Assembly (NCBI RefSeq): GCF_012927645.1
Contig: NZ_JABBMT010000022.1
Location: forward strand, 1-61,924
Direction: 5' to 3'
DNA: 61,924 bases
Source: Pseudoalteromonas arctica
GTDB taxonomy: Bacteria > Pseudomonadota > Gammaproteobacteria > Enterobacterales > Alteromonadaceae
The position numbers were made by a program, and so were the translations under genes. This document shows positions 27,579 to 37,919 of this stretch, in pieces. The notes under the pieces are model-generated. The model was not told the DNA's origin. It searched no databases and was given only the letters and a program-made list of their open reading frames with translations. Position 1 is the first letter of the stretch, and each line of letters begins with the position of its first letter.

Positions 27579-28070
27579 CTACTTATATTCAGGACTGATG
27601 GCAATACTTTGCTCATGTGGCAAAGTGATGTTTTCTTTTAACTTCCAGCTACCGTCGGTTGGCTCAATAAATACTGTATAAGCGCCATTAATAAATGGTG
27701 CGATAATAGCGGTAAACTCACCATTCGCATTAGGTGTTAAATGAATAGCAAAATCATGATCTTGAATTGTGCGGTGATAGAATGACAGCTTTAATGCATG
27801 TATATTACTGCTATCACCTTTATTGAATTTAAAGCTTATCTTGTCGCTATCCACAGTTAATTCACCGTGTAGATATAACGCTTTGGCCTTATTGAACTTA
27901 CTTAACTCTAAGTTAATCGCTTTACCTTTTTTATAGTAATCATCAACCACCATATCAGGGCCATTGCCGATCGCTGTTATAAACAAAGAAATACAGCCAA
28001 TGATGGCAACTAGCGGAAAAAATATTAAGAACCAAGGCCAGAAATTTTTATACCAAGGAGTAGGGCTCAT
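27579..28070 (-). CDS. fixH: FixH family protein
   Basis: The 163-aa protein has the FixH start: PTPWYKNFWPWFLIFFP, one membrane helix, then a pattern DYYKKGKAINLELSK. The rest is a periplasmic beta domain. FixH helps cbb3 oxidase assembly together with CcoI and CcoS. A terminator lies between it and ccoP. Confidence 0.92.
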   Translation of the reverse strand: MSPTPWYKNFWPWFLIFFPLVAIIGCISLFITAIGNGPDMVVDDYYKKGKAINLELSKFNKAKALYLHGELTVDSDKISFKFNKGDSSNIHALKLSFYHRTIQDHDFAIHLTPNANGEFTAIIAPFINGAYTVFIEPTDGSWKLKENITLPHEQSIAISPEYK

Positions 28071-28132
28071 AAGTACACTTAATTAGTTTACGATAAGGGC
28101 ATTTTATAGGATTTAAGTTGAAAAGACTAAAA

Positions 28133-28158
28133 AAAAGCCTCCAGATGGAGGCTTTTTT
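28133..28158 (-). terminator. Terminator after ccoNOQP
   Basis: The stem AAAAAGCCTCC/GGAGGCTTTTT with loop AGAT separates ccoP from fixH; it works in both directions. Confidence 0.85.
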
Positions 28159-28218
28159 GATCTGAATTAATCTATTGAATTAAAACATTAAAATATAAAC
28201 ATTCTATTAACGTTTTAG

Positions 28219-29184
28219 TTATTTATCTAGCGATAAACTATAAACGTATGCAGTTAATAGATGAATTTTTTCTTCACCTAAAATGTCTTTCCATGCTGGC
28301 ATTACACCAGCACGGCCATTAATGATGGTTTCTTCAACTGCGCGTTGTGAACCACCATAAAGCCAGATGTTATCCGTTAAGTCAGGAGCGCCAAATGGTA
28401 AGTTATGTGCAACAGAACCTTTACCATCTGCACCATGACACGCGGCACACATTGCAAACTTAGTGGCGCCAGCGGTGGCGTCTTTTTGGTTAACTGTACG
28501 GCCAGACAAACTTAGTACATGAGCGGTCATTTCTTTAACGCCTTGCTCACCCAGTGCTGCGCCCCAAGGTGGCATTGCAGCTATACGACCATGTAAAATC
28601 GTTTCTTTTATTTTATCTGGCGTACCGCCATATAACCAATCTTTGTCAGATAAGTTAGGGAAGCCTTGGGCGCCACGAGCATCAGAGCCATGACACTGTG
28701 AACAGTTTTGTGCGAATAAACGCTGACCGATTTCCAGTGCTTTTTCATCAGTAGCAAGCGTTTCGATATTTTGCTTAGCAAAAGCGGCAAAAATTGGGCC
28801 AAAGCGTTCATCTGCAGCGCGGTACTCAGCATCAAGCTTCACAAAACGGCCATCAGCATGTGCTTTCTCAACAGCTTGTTTTGATTCAGCTAAAGAGGTA
28901 ACGCCTTGATTCGAGCTTGTCCACTTACCTAAACCTTCCCAGTTACCTAAGCCTGGGAATGCTGCTAAGTAGTAAACTGACCAAGCAAATGTTGCAAAGA
29001 ACATGTAAGTCCACCATTTTGGCAGGGGATTATTTAGTTCTTCAATACCATCATATACGTGTCCGCAGCTTTCACCTTCTTTAACGCCAGCATAGTTTTT
29101 TAAGTTCCATACTAGTAAACCAAACAAAATGAAAAGACACGATAGGGTTAATACAATAACCCATATACTCCAAAAGCTAGTCAT
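28219..29184 (-). CDS. ccoP: cbb3-type cytochrome c oxidase subunit III (CcoP)
   Basis: The 321-aa diheme cytochrome c passes electrons to the oxidase core. It has two N-terminal membrane segments (WSIWVIVLTLSCLFILFGLL and a second around WTYMFFATFAWSVYYL) and two heme c sites, CSQCHGSDARG and CAACHGADGKG, with Met ligands expected in IAAMPPW and AGVMPAW. Its ATG overlaps the ccoQ stop (ATGA). Confidence 0.96.
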   Translation of the reverse strand: MTSFWSIWVIVLTLSCLFILFGLLVWNLKNYAGVKEGESCGHVYDGIEELNNPLPKWWTYMFFATFAWSVYYLAAFPGLGNWEGLGKWTSSNQGVTSLAESKQAVEKAHADGRFVKLDAEYRAADERFGPIFAAFAKQNIETLATDEKALEIGQRLFAQNCSQCHGSDARGAQGFPNLSDKDWLYGGTPDKIKETILHGRIAAMPPWGAALGEQGVKEMTAHVLSLSGRTVNQKDATAGATKFAMCAACHGADGKGSVAHNLPFGAPDLTDNIWLYGGSQRAVEETIINGRAGVMPAWKDILGEEKIHLLTAYVYSLSLDK

Positions 29185-29366
29185 TTCTCAGACTCCTTTT
29201 CCTCGTTAGAGATTGTATCGTTGTGTTTTTTCTCATCTTCAAAGATGGCATTAGCGGCGTCTTTAAAACGAGTTTTACTACGCTTGCTATATGCCCACAC
29301 AACAATGACAATAAATAATACTAAAATTACCAGAGTTAAAATGCCTCTGTATGTTCCGTAATCCAT
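29181..29366 (-). CDS. ccoQ: cbb3-type oxidase small subunit CcoQ
   Basis: The 61-aa protein has one membrane helix (GILTLVILVLFIVIVVWAYS) followed by a charged tail with RFKDAAN(A)IFEDE, the CcoQ/FixQ pattern. It stabilises the oxidase complex. It lies between ccoO and ccoP. Confidence 0.93.
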   Translation of the reverse strand: MDYGTYRGILTLVILVLFIVIVVWAYSKRSKTRFKDAANAIFEDEKKHNDTISNEEKESEK

Positions 29367-29372
29367 AATAAA

Positions 29373-30050
29373 TTACTTCAAGTGTGTGCCAAGTTGTTGC
29401 AAATACGCGATAAGGGCTTGCATTTCTGTCGCACCTTTACCGTCATTCATTGCATCAACTTTAGCAACATCAGCGATTAGTTCTTCGTCACTACCATACC
29501 CTAAACCTGGGTGTGCCGGGTTCTGTGGATTGATAGCAAATGTATCACGGAAAATTTTAAGCTTTTTCAGAGTAAGGCTGGTATCAACGCGATCCTCTGC
29601 TAACCAAGGAAAGCCGGGCATGTTTGACTCAGGAACCACAGCTCGTGGATCCACTAAGTGTGCATAATGCCAGTCATCCGAGTAGCGTTTACCGACGCGA
29701 GCTAGATCAGGACCAGTACGTTTAGAGCCCCATTGAAATGGATGATCCCATACTGACTCACCAGCAACAGAGTAATGACCGTAACGTTCTACTTCATCAC
29801 GGAAAGGGCGGATCATTTGTGAGTGACAGTTATAACAACCTTCACGTACGTAGATATCACGGCCTTCCATTTCCAGCGCGTTGAGTGGGCGTAACCCATC
29901 TACTGGCTTTGTTGTATCATCTTGGAACATCAGTGGAGTGATCTCTACTAGTGCGCCGAAGCTAATAGCAAAAACAGTCAAGATAGCCATTAGGCCGATA
30001 TTTTTTTCGACTATTTCATGTTTGTTTTGTGAATTTTTATTGCTCATCAT
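29373..30050 (-). CDS. ccoO: cbb3-type cytochrome c oxidase subunit II (CcoO)
   Basis: The 225-aa monoheme cytochrome c has one N-terminal membrane anchor and the heme site [18 protein letters not shown], then [10 protein letters not shown] and SNMPGFPWL with the Met ligand. Two ATG codons lie side by side (30050 and 30047), with GGAGTGGG upstream; the second is better spaced. Confidence 0.96.
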   Translation of the reverse strand: MMSNKNSQNKHEIVEKNIGLMAILTVFAISFGALVEITPLMFQDDTTKPVDGLRPLNALEMEGRDIYVREGCYNCHSQMIRPFRDEVERYGHYSVAGESVWDHPFQWGSKRTGPDLARVGKRYSDDWHYAHLVDPRAVVPESNMPGFPWLAEDRVDTSLTLKKLKIFRDTFAINPQNPAHPGLGYGSDEELIADVAKVDAMNDGKGATEMQALIAYLQQLGTHLK

Positions 30051-30059
30051 CCCACTCCG

Positions 30060-31493
30060 TTATGCTAACTGTGCTTGCGCGTCTAATTTCAACGAATCGT
30101 TTTTCGCTGTAATCGTACGGTAAACGTTATAAGCCATAACTAGCATGCCTACGACGATGAACACACCGCCTAAGAAGCGCATAACATAGAAAGGATGTGA
30201 TGCTTGTAGTGACTGAACAAAACTGTACATTAATGTACCGTCAGCATTTACTGCGCGCCACATTAGACCTTGCATAACACCCGAAATCCACATTGCGACA
30301 ATGTAAAGTACAACGCCAACAGTGTGTAACCAAAAGTGTGTATTAACTAGTTTAATGTTGTACATACGTCCTTGTGAGAATAACGCAGGGATCAGATGGT
30401 AGATAGCACCAATTGAAATCATCGCAACCCAACCTAACGCACCAGAGTGAACGTGACCAACAGTCCAATCAGTGTAATGAGATAACGCATTTACTGATTT
30501 AATAGCCATCATTGGGCCTTCAAAGGTCGACATACCATAGAAAGACAACGATACAACTAAAAAACGTAGTACTGGATCAGTACGTAGTTTATGCCATGCA
30601 CCGGATAATGTCATGATACCGTTGATCATACCACCCCAAGATGGGACAAATAAGATGATAGACATCACCATACCTAAACTTTGCGTCCAATCAGGAAGTG
30701 CAGTGTAGTGTAAGTGGTGAGGGCCAGCCCAAATGTATAGCGATACCAATGCCCAAAAGTGAACAACTGATAAACGGTAAGAATAAACTGGACGACCAGC
30801 TTGTTTAGGCACGAAATAATACATCATACCCAAGAAACCAGCGGTTAATAGGAAACCTACAGCGTTATGACCGTACCACCACTGAACCATCGCATCTACC
30901 GCACCTGCGTAGATTGAATATGATTTAGTTAATGATACAGGAACGGCCATACTATTAACAATATGCAATACTGCTACGGTAATGATAAAGCCAGCATAGA
31001 ACCAGTTAGCTACATAAATGTGCGATACTTTACGCTTAGCTATGGTGCCCATGAATACAACGGCATAGGTAACCCATACCACAGCAATTAAGATATCGAT
31101 TGGCCATTCAAGCTCTGCATATTCTTTAGAGCTGGTAATACCTAATGGAAGAGTGATAACGGCAAGTACGATAATTAACTGCCAACCCCAAAAGGTAAAA
31201 GCCGCTAATTTATCTGAGAGGAGGCGCGTTTGACAAGTACGTTGCACGACGTAATATGATGTCGCGAATAGTGCACTTGTACCAAATGCGAAAATAACTG
31301 CGTTCGTGTGTAACGGACGTAGTCGAGAGTATGTTAACCATGGTGTATCAAAGTTAAGTGCTGGCCAAGCTAATTGGGCAGCAATCAGTACCCCAATACT
31401 CATGCCAACGATGCCCCAAATCACTGTCATAATAGCGAATTGGCGTACAACCTTATAGTTGTACTCAGTTTGTGATGCTACTGTTTGGCTCAT
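30060..31493 (-). CDS. ccoN: cbb3-type cytochrome c oxidase subunit I (CcoN)
   Basis: The 477-aa catalytic subunit reduces oxygen at high affinity and pumps protons. It has about twelve membrane helices. The heme and copper histidines are seen in [39 protein letters not shown] and [10 protein letters not shown] candidate Fnr box lies about 200 bp upstream. The operon order ccoNOQP is standard. Confidence 0.97.
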   Translation of the reverse strand: MSQTVASQTEYNYKVVRQFAIMTVIWGIVGMSIGVLIAAQLAWPALNFDTPWLTYSRLRPLHTNAVIFAFGTSALFATSYYVVQRTCQTRLLSDKLAAFTFWGWQLIIVLAVITLPLGITSSKEYAELEWPIDILIAVVWVTYAVVFMGTIAKRKVSHIYVANWFYAGFIITVAVLHIVNSMAVPVSLTKSYSIYAGAVDAMVQWWYGHNAVGFLLTAGFLGMMYYFVPKQAGRPVYSYRLSVVHFWALVSLYIWAGPHHLHYTALPDWTQSLGMVMSIILFVPSWGGMINGIMTLSGAWHKLRTDPVLRFLVVSLSFYGMSTFEGPMMAIKSVNALSHYTDWTVGHVHSGALGWVAMISIGAIYHLIPALFSQGRMYNIKLVNTHFWLHTVGVVLYIVAMWISGVMQGLMWRAVNADGTLMYSFVQSLQASHPFYVMRFLGGVFIVVGMLVMAYNVYRTITAKNDSLKLDAQAQLA

Positions 31494-31832
31494 TTTCTGG
31501 CTTCCGCTGCAATAAATGCGTTTAGAAATGAATTACCCACTTTATAAAGTGGGGCCTACTATTACTCTCAAGTATGTTATCAAAAAACCCTCAATGTCTT
31601 GACCGCTTCAGAAAACAAACTCGAGAAACCCTTATTTTTGCGAGGAAATGATAAAATTTTTGGCCTAAAAAAGATAGGTCAATTGCATAAAATTATGACA
31701 TCAATCAATTTTTCACATGCAGTTGGTTGTTTTTTGACACACTTTTGTACATTTGCGTAATAATTTTGCTCAGTGGTTGTATTTTAACGGTACGCTGATT
31801 AGTATCGGCCTTTAATTTATCTAAGGAATACT
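31494..31832. promoter_or_regulatory. Divergent intergenic region with candidate Fnr box (ccoN promoter)
   Basis: On the minus strand TTGATTGATGTCAT (31695-31708) fits the Fnr consensus TTGAT-N4-ATCAA at 8 of 10 defined positions. It is about 200 bp from the ccoN start. The region also contains AT-rich promoter-like sequence for the gene at 31833. Nothing else is seen. Confidence 0.5.
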
Positions 31833-32255
31833 ATGCCAATTAAGCTTTTAGTTGTGTTTTTAAGTACATTGAATATGTTAATGGCATGTGACCCACAACC
31901 ACTAAGTATAGAAGAGCAAACCCAAGGTGCAAGTTGTCGGCCAAACCAGTTATGCGAGTATGATAATCAGGTGAAAATTTGGTTAACTGAGCAACAAATA
32001 ACACCAGAGACGCCTTTTGAAATACATTTATCGTTACCAAGCACATTGTTAGTTCACAGTGCTAAGCTTGAAGGTATCACTATGTATATGGGATATATAC
32101 CGGTGATGTTTGAGCCGCGTGATGATATTTTAGTGGCACAAAGTATGGTTGGCATTTGTTCCGAGCGCAATATGACCTGGAAGTTGACACTCGAAGTTAA
32201 AAATCAACAAGGCCAGATTAAGCATGTATATTATTACTTTGATGCGACTTATTGA
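31833..32255 (+). CDS. Small putative lipoprotein, divergent from ccoN
   Basis: The 140-aa protein starts with a signal sequence and a likely lipobox (MLMAC, Cys at about residue 19). The mature part contains three more cysteines (SCRPNQLCEYD and VGICSERN) and reads as a beta-sandwich. AAGGA lies before the ATG. No named family is recognised, and its job next to the cbb3 genes is unknown. Confidence 0.65.
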   Translation: MPIKLLVVFLSTLNMLMACDPQPLSIEEQTQGASCRPNQLCEYDNQVKIWLTEQQITPETPFEIHLSLPSTLLVHSAKLEGITMYMGYIPVMFEPRDDILVAQSMVGICSERNMTWKLTLEVKNQQGQIKHVYYYFDATY

Positions 32256-32911
32256 TATCTGTTTAATCCATATTAAATCTGAGTGTTAGTTAAGAGGCTT
32301 ATAATCCAAGCTCAGGTTCTTTAGTTACGACATCCTTTATCGATTATACTACCTACCCACACTCCATTTTTGCCACCTTTTATTAGCTCGCTTTATTATA
32401 TTTTCAGTTAAATTTATAGAGTGCGCATAAAACCACCTTATTTTGACATTAAGCTGCCATGAACAAAGCTCAACAGCATTATATTGCTATTAAAAAAGTT
32501 GCATAGAGCTTAAATACGCAAAATTATTGCATAACTATAGTTAGCAGTTGTTGGTCAGTTTTGCAGTTTTAATAAAATGATGTGATTAACTTGTGAAATT
32601 TTCTAATATGAGTATTTTAACACTTTAATTGCATATGATTACAAAGTCCATTAGTTTGATTTCAGACGTATTTAAATTGTTTTTATATATCATTAACACC
32701 TTGAATTTAAACGGTATTAATTAATTAACAAGGAAGCATCCGTTAACCTTTTTACCTATATTGGTTAACATAATAAGGTGCGGTATAATTCTAGTTCAAC
32801 CATTCAGTTTTTGTTCAGTTAAACCCGCCTAAGTTGCCCTCGCTGACTCGTGATTCTAATAATAACGAGCGCTACCTGAGCAAGGTATTTTTCCAACAAG
32901 TAGGGTTTAAA
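32256..32911 (+). promoter_or_regulatory. Long upstream region of TonB receptor with promoter and inverted repeat
   Basis: This 656-bp AT-rich gap has no supported gene. Near its end is a promoter TTGGTT (32761-32766)-N17-TATAAT (32784-32789). A perfect inverted repeat GTTAACC-N14-GGTTAAC (32742-32769) overlaps the -35 box, so it may be a regulator site. The half-sites are 21 bp apart, two helical turns. Confidence 0.45.
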
Positions 32912-35503
32912 ATGAAAAAATCAATTCTTAGTTTAGCTGTTTTTGCTGCTATTCCAATGCTATCAAGCACTCAAGTTTTTGCTGCGGACGAAGCCGCAGA
33001 GTCAATTGAAAAAATCCAAGTAACGGGTTCTCGTATCAAACGTACAGACATGGAAACGTCAAGCCCAGTTACTTTAATTGGTGCAGATGAAATTCAGGCG
33101 ATGGGTGCAACTAGCATCGATAGCGTATTACAAAAAATGACAGCTGCCAGTGGTGCAATGACTAACCCAGCAGTAAATAATGGTTCAGGTGGTAATGCAC
33201 GCGTTGATCTGCGTGGTCTAGGTGCACAACGTACTTTAGTGTTAGTAAATGGTCGTCGTATGATCAACTCTGGTACTGGTGCAGCATCTACGGTTGACTT
33301 AAATACCATCCCAGTTTCAATGATCAAACAAGTGGAAGTACTAAAAGATGGTGCTTCAGCGGTTTACGGTACTGATGCAGTGGCTGGCGTTGTAAATATC
33401 ATCTTAAAAGATGACTTTGAAGGGCTAGATATGAACCTTAATGGTGCGATCACAGGTGAAGGCGATGCCGATGAAACTTCATTTGATATCACTATGGGTT
33501 CAAGTTTTGACCGTGGTAACGTAGTTATTGGTATTCAATACACTGACCGTGGCGAGGCGTCTCAAGCAGATCGTGATTTCTCTTCATGTCCGCTTGCAGA
33601 AGATTTTGAAAATGGCAGCACCTTTTGTTCAGGTTCAACATACAGCCCTAATGGCAGAGTCTGGGGCGAGACGGCTGACTTACAAGGCCAAGCTGATGGT
33701 GGATGGCATGACTTTGTTGCTGAAAATGACGCATATAACTTTGCTCCAGATAGTTACTTATATACACCGATGCGCCGTTTGAACTTAACGGGTATTGGTC
33801 ATTTTGAATTAACTGATGATACACGTTTATTTTCTGAGTTTACCTATTCAAAGCGTTGGTCTAATCAACAAATGGCACCTCAGCCAGTATGGTTTGATTT
33901 TACCTATGATCAGGAAACTATGGGGGATTCATTAATCTCTCATGGTGTTGCTGATGGTGAAGCTATCTCATATGGTCGTCGTATGTCGGATATTGGCCCT
34001 CGCGGTTATGAGCAAGTAGTTGATACTGTTAGAACTGTTGTAGGCCTTGAAGGTGACTTAGATAATGGTTTTGGCTGGGACACTTCAGTTGTTTTCGGTC
34101 GTAATGATGCTGTTGACCGTGCTACAAACTTGTTAAATATGGGGTCAATCCAAGATGCAATTGGTAAAGGGACATTCAATCCACTAGATCAAGCTCATTG
34201 GACTGCTGATAATTTAGCGCAATATAACTACACCGAAAATAACTCTGGTGGTAGTCAGTTAGTTGTTGTGTCTGCTGGTCTTAATGGCGAGGTTATGGAA
34301 CTTCCTGCAGGTTATGTGGGGTTTGCGGCGGGCGTTGAGCATCGCGAAGAAAAAGCTTGGTATGTGCCAGACTCTTTAACTGCACAAGGTCTTGCTAATG
34401 ATCCGCGTGTTGAACCAACAGGTGGTCGTTTTGACGTTAATGAAGCTTACCTTGAATTAGCTATTCCACTAGTTGCGGATACTTCATTTGCAGATAATAT
34501 TGATTTAAGTGCCGCTATACGTGCATTTGATTACAGCACTTTTGGTTCTGATGAAACGTGGAAACTAGGTTTAACTTGGCGTGTAAACGATGAGTTAATG
34601 CTTCGTGCAGTTCGTTCAACAGCATTTCGTGCACCAACTGTAAACGAGCTATACCAAGGGAAATCACCATCATTTGAAAATGTGAACTTCCCTGGTGCTC
34701 AAGATCAAGCTGAAGTAACTGTTGGTGGTAATGACCAATTAACACCAGAACTTGCTGATACAGTAACAGCAGGCTTTGTATATGCACCATCATGGTTTGA
34801 CGGTTTCTCAATGACTGTTGATTACTACGATATTCAAATTGAGAACTCTATCTCAAATGTAAATAATCAGTATATTGTTGATAGTTGTCTTGATTCTGCT
34901 ACTGGTGATTATACTAATACTGATAGTACATTATGTCAGTCTGCAAATATTAAATTTAACCAAAGTACAGGTCGCATTAGCTTTAACAACCAATTACAAA
35001 ATATTGGTTCTGAGCAAACTAAAGGTTATGACCTTAATTTAACATATGTATTTGATGCCGCAGGCCTTGCATGGCGTACGGGTCTTGATGTAACAATCCT
35101 TGATGAATATATTGTTGATACGGGCACTAGTACAATTGATTATACTGGCATTATTACTTCTGGTATTGGTAGTTATGCAGATGTGAAGTCTAACTTTACA
35201 TTAAATGTAGCGGGTGATGACTGGGATGCACGTTACCAAGCACGCTATATCAGTGGTTTAGATAGCTATTCTTGTCTAGCGGAAGATAGCAAATGTTTAG
35301 TTCCAGACGTTGGTACTGTTATATATCACGATGTGAGTGGCTCATACGTGATAAACGATACTGTATCAGTATCTGCTGGTGTAAATAACTTATTTGACAA
35401 GCAAGCCCCTTATTTTACAGGTAATAATGATTCAAACACTGACCCGTACACATACGATGTACTAGGTCGTCGTTTCTTCGCTGGTGTGAATATTAAATTC
35501 TAA
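32912..35503 (+). CDS. TonB-dependent outer membrane receptor
   Basis: The protein is 863 aa from the ATG at 32912 (MKKSILSLAVFAAIPMLSST), with a clean signal peptide ending AQVFAA-type (cleavage near residue 24). The preceding in-frame 26 codons have no signal. A TonB-box/plug part follows (EKIQVTGSRIKRTDMETSSP, then DLRGLGAQRTLVLVNGRRM, KDGASAVYGTDAVAGVVNII) and the beta-barrel ends with aromatic RRFFAGVNIKF. The substrate is unknown; this branch is often for peptides or plant/algal products. A terminator follows. Confidence 0.93.
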   Translation: MKKSILSLAVFAAIPMLSSTQVFAADEAAESIEKIQVTGSRIKRTDMETSSPVTLIGADEIQAMGATSIDSVLQKMTAASGAMTNPAVNNGSGGNARVDLRGLGAQRTLVLVNGRRMINSGTGAASTVDLNTIPVSMIKQVEVLKDGASAVYGTDAVAGVVNIILKDDFEGLDMNLNGAITGEGDADETSFDITMGSSFDRGNVVIGIQYTDRGEASQADRDFSSCPLAEDFENGSTFCSGSTYSPNGRVWGETADLQGQADGGWHDFVAENDAYNFAPDSYLYTPMRRLNLTGIGHFELTDDTRLFSEFTYSKRWSNQQMAPQPVWFDFTYDQETMGDSLISHGVADGEAISYGRRMSDIGPRGYEQVVDTVRTVVGLEGDLDNGFGWDTSVVFGRNDAVDRATNLLNMGSIQDAIGKGTFNPLDQAHWTADNLAQYNYTENNSGGSQLVVVSAGLNGEVMELPAGYVGFAAGVEHREEKAWYVPDSLTAQGLANDPRVEPTGGRFDVNEAYLELAIPLVADTSFADNIDLSAAIRAFDYSTFGSDETWKLGLTWRVNDELMLRAVRSTAFRAPTVNELYQGKSPSFENVNFPGAQDQAEVTVGGNDQLTPELADTVTAGFVYAPSWFDGFSMTVDYYDIQIENSISNVNNQYIVDSCLDSATGDYTNTDSTLCQSANIKFNQSTGRISFNNQLQNIGSEQTKGYDLNLTYVFDAAGLAWRTGLDVTILDEYIVDTGTSTIDYTGIITSGIGSYADVKSNFTLNVAGDDWDARYQARYISGLDSYSCLAEDSKCLVPDVGTVIYHDVSGSYVINDTVSVSAGVNNLFDKQAPYFTGNNDSNTDPYTYDVLGRRFFAGVNIKF

Positions 35504-35528
35504 TCAGTAAGTAACTTTGGAGCTATCT

Positions 35529-35557
35529 AAGGCCTAGTTTTTACTGGGCCTTTTTTA
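35529..35557 (+). terminator. Terminator after the TonB receptor
   Basis: The stem AAGGCCTAGT/ACTGGGCCTT (one G-T pair) is followed by a T run. Confidence 0.85.
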
Positions 35558-35619
35558 TTGAACAAATGAAAGTGTGGCAGTAAACTAGAGGTATCTTTTT
35601 TATTTATTAGGAGAGCTGA

Positions 35620-36975
35620 TTGTTAAAACAGGATGAAAATTTATCCTTTATTATTGAACCTGAATTGAGCCCACGCTCTGAACAGCGCATTGATATGTAT
35701 TTTTCTATACCGAATGAAATGGGCATCAATCCGCAAACGTTAACAGAAGAGTCGTATTTTAATAACCACTTCAAATCGTATTTAGCGTATAACGCCAATA
35801 ATATCCATTTACCTTTAGTTCGCAGTCGCTTTGTTAGTAAAAATAAAGGTGAACAACAAGACTATCGGCAAAACCTCAATTTGTATTGTTACCAAGTCCG
35901 GCTAGCGATTGATACTGATATCAAAGATACATTAAAGATTGAAGAAGTTGATGAGTTTTATCAACGTGCTATTGAATTATGTGAACAAAGTCAAAGTTTA
36001 CTTCGAAAGCTAAGACGTTATACTCCTGATGATGAAAAATTAATTTCGTTTTATACCAATGCTGATAATTATTTAAGTTGGCATATTGAGCAGTCGTTTT
36101 TAAAATTACTTGCCGAAGGGGCTCGTAGCAGTGATCACGCGAAACAGCGTAATGAGCTGATGAATTTTTGTAAAGCCGAGCAAGCGTATCGACATGAGCT
36201 GCAATATAACTCGGAATCAACCCTTGAGGATGCCAACCGGATCACCAATAAGATGCGACTATTACAACGTTTGATTGAGCATGGTGTGGTGTTAAACCGT
36301 AATACTCGTTACCTTAATAGTTATTTAAAACGATTGGTGAAAGGAACTGTTACTGCGATTATAATGGCGCTTGTTATGCTTGTGGTACTGAATGCGCGGA
36401 TCTCATTTACTGAAGTGACAGCAACATTAGTGATCATTTTGGGCGCTATTTATGGTATGCGGGAAATTTTTAAAGAAGATATAACTCGTATTATTTGGCG
36501 AGCAATCGTGAAAGGACGCCCTAAATGGCGGTTTCAATTTCGAAATAGTGTTACCAAAGATAAAATAGCTACACAATACATCTGGCTTGAATATACCCGA
36601 TTTAAACATATTCCAGATAACGTACGAAAGATATTTTCAAAACGACGTCAACAAAATAAACAAGCAGCGCAATGGCTGCACTTTGCCAGTGAAATACGGG
36701 TTAATGCAAAAGAGTTTTTACCTGGTTATGATAGCTTACAACAGACCTTACAGTTTAGTTTAGCGGCGTTTGCGCGGAACTTAAAAAAAGGTGAAGGAAA
36801 AATTTATCACCTTGATAATAATAAAATATCTAAACAAAGTGTGGAGCGTCGTTATCAGCTAAATGTTGTGCTTTCATATCAGAATGGCGAAGAGATAAAG
36901 TATCAGCGTTATAAGATAACTTTAAATAGAAGTAAAATTGTTAGTATTGAACTTATTTATAATGAAATGGAATAG
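35620..36975 (+). CDS. Hypothetical membrane protein (451 aa)
   Basis: Translation appears to start with TTG at 35620, which has AGGAGAG just upstream. The N-terminal 220 residues are soluble and helical. Two closely spaced membrane segments (about 245-262, VTAIIMALVMLVVL, and 270-285, VTATLVIILGAIYGM) are followed by a large basic cytoplasmic domain of about 165 residues. No family is recognised. Intact and free-standing between terminator and hairpin. Confidence 0.7.
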   Translation: MLKQDENLSFIIEPELSPRSEQRIDMYFSIPNEMGINPQTLTEESYFNNHFKSYLAYNANNIHLPLVRSRFVSKNKGEQQDYRQNLNLYCYQVRLAIDTDIKDTLKIEEVDEFYQRAIELCEQSQSLLRKLRRYTPDDEKLISFYTNADNYLSWHIEQSFLKLLAEGARSSDHAKQRNELMNFCKAEQAYRHELQYNSESTLEDANRITNKMRLLQRLIEHGVVLNRNTRYLNSYLKRLVKGTVTAIIMALVMLVVLNARISFTEVTATLVIILGAIYGMREIFKEDITRIIWRAIVKGRPKWRFQFRNSVTKDKIATQYIWLEYTRFKHIPDNVRKIFSKRRQQNKQAAQWLHFASEIRVNAKEFLPGYDSLQQTLQFSLAAFARNLKKGEGKIYHLDNNKISKQSVERRYQLNVVLSYQNGEEIKYQRYKITLNRSKIVSIELIYNEME

Positions 36976-37012
36976 ATATTATAGTCGATTTTCGTAGCCT
37001 ATCAGGTATTAT

Positions 37013-37042
37013 CTCCCTCTTTTTATAATCTTTAAGAGGGAG
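37013..37042 (+). promoter_or_regulatory. Hairpin that covers the ribosome site of the HPP gene
   Basis: CTCCCTCTT (37013-37021) pairs perfectly with AAGAGGGAG (37034-37042), which is the ribosome binding site of the gene starting at 37047. The 9-bp stem has a 12-nt loop. If the transcript starts upstream, the site would be hidden until the stem opens. Confidence 0.5.
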
Positions 37043-37046
37043 CTGA

Positions 37047-37595
37047 ATGCGCTTATTGATCTCCAGAATGACGGCAACGAGCCAATGTCCACCACGTAAA
37101 CCAATGAAAAAAATCATGTGGTCTTTACTCGGATCATTTTTGGGTATTTATTTGGTTGCTTTAATTGGCAAAAGTTTACAGTTTGATCCGTTAACTAATT
37201 TATTTTTGATTGGTTCTTTAGGTGCAACGGCTGTGCTGATTTACGGCGCGCCATTGGCGGAGTTTTCTCAGCCGCGCAATCTTATTGGCGGTCATGTTCT
37301 CAGTGCGTTGGTGGGTGTTACTGTGGCAAACTTGCTACCTGGCGATTTAATGTTGGCAAGTGCTTTGGCGGTATCATTATCAGTTGCTGTTATGCACTTA
37401 ACGCGTACTTTGCATCCTCCAGGTGGCGCTACTGCATTGATTGCGGTGATTGGTGGTAATGGCATACAACAATTGGGATATTACTATGTGCTTAGCCCTG
37501 TGTTGGTTGGTGCGATAATTATGCTGTTAGTTGGGTTGCTAGTTAATAATTTATCACGTAACCCTAAACGTCATTATCCAGTTTATTGGTGGTAA
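37047..37595 (+). CDS. HPP family membrane protein
   Basis: The 182-aa protein has four or five membrane segments and the family signature RTLHPPGGATALIAVIGG, with GSLGATAVLIYGAPLAEFSQPRN before it. HPP proteins are small integral membrane proteins; some plant and cyanobacterial members transport nitrite. The function here is not known. GAGGGAG precedes the ATG within a hairpin. Confidence 0.88.
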   Translation: MRLLISRMTATSQCPPRKPMKKIMWSLLGSFLGIYLVALIGKSLQFDPLTNLFLIGSLGATAVLIYGAPLAEFSQPRNLIGGHVLSALVGVTVANLLPGDLMLASALAVSLSVAVMHLTRTLHPPGGATALIAVIGGNGIQQLGYYYVLSPVLVGAIIMLLVGLLVNNLSRNPKRHYPVYWW

Positions 37596-37648
37596 GGACG
37601 TTAAATCAGTAGGTAGTAAGTTTGTTACTACCTGAGCCTGTAATAGGT

Positions 37649-37900
37649 TTATTTCTCTAAACCGGTTTTACTATATAAAGATACTTTGTTTGACACTAAG
37701 GTTATTTCAATTTTTTTACTGTCATCGCCCCATGTACAATTTGTGTGTAGGGTTTTTTCAACACAATTATCGGCACTGCCTAAAATAGCTTCTACTTCGG
37801 TTTTGTCCATGCCAATTTCGATTTTTTCGTAATTCTCTAAGCTGACTTTTGAACAAGCCGCAAGGCTAAGTGTTGCCGCAATGATTAAAAGCTTTTTCAT
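37649..37900 (-). CDS. Small lipoprotein with BamE/SmpA-like fold (DUF3862 type)
   Basis: From the ATG at 37900 (AAGGAAGA upstream) the protein is 83 aa, with lipobox LAAC (Cys16). The mature part YEKIEIGMDKTEVEAILGSAD is the BamE-like small-lipoprotein motif. Two more cysteines (NCVEK, TNCTW) could form a disulfide. It follows csiV on the same strand. The longer frame from 37948 lacks a ribosome site. Confidence 0.8.
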   Translation of the reverse strand: MKKLLIIAATLSLAACSKVSLENYEKIEIGMDKTEVEAILGSADNCVEKTLHTNCTWGDDSKKIEITLVSNKVSLYSKTGLEK

Positions 37901-37919
37901 TTGCTTATCTTCCTTTATG

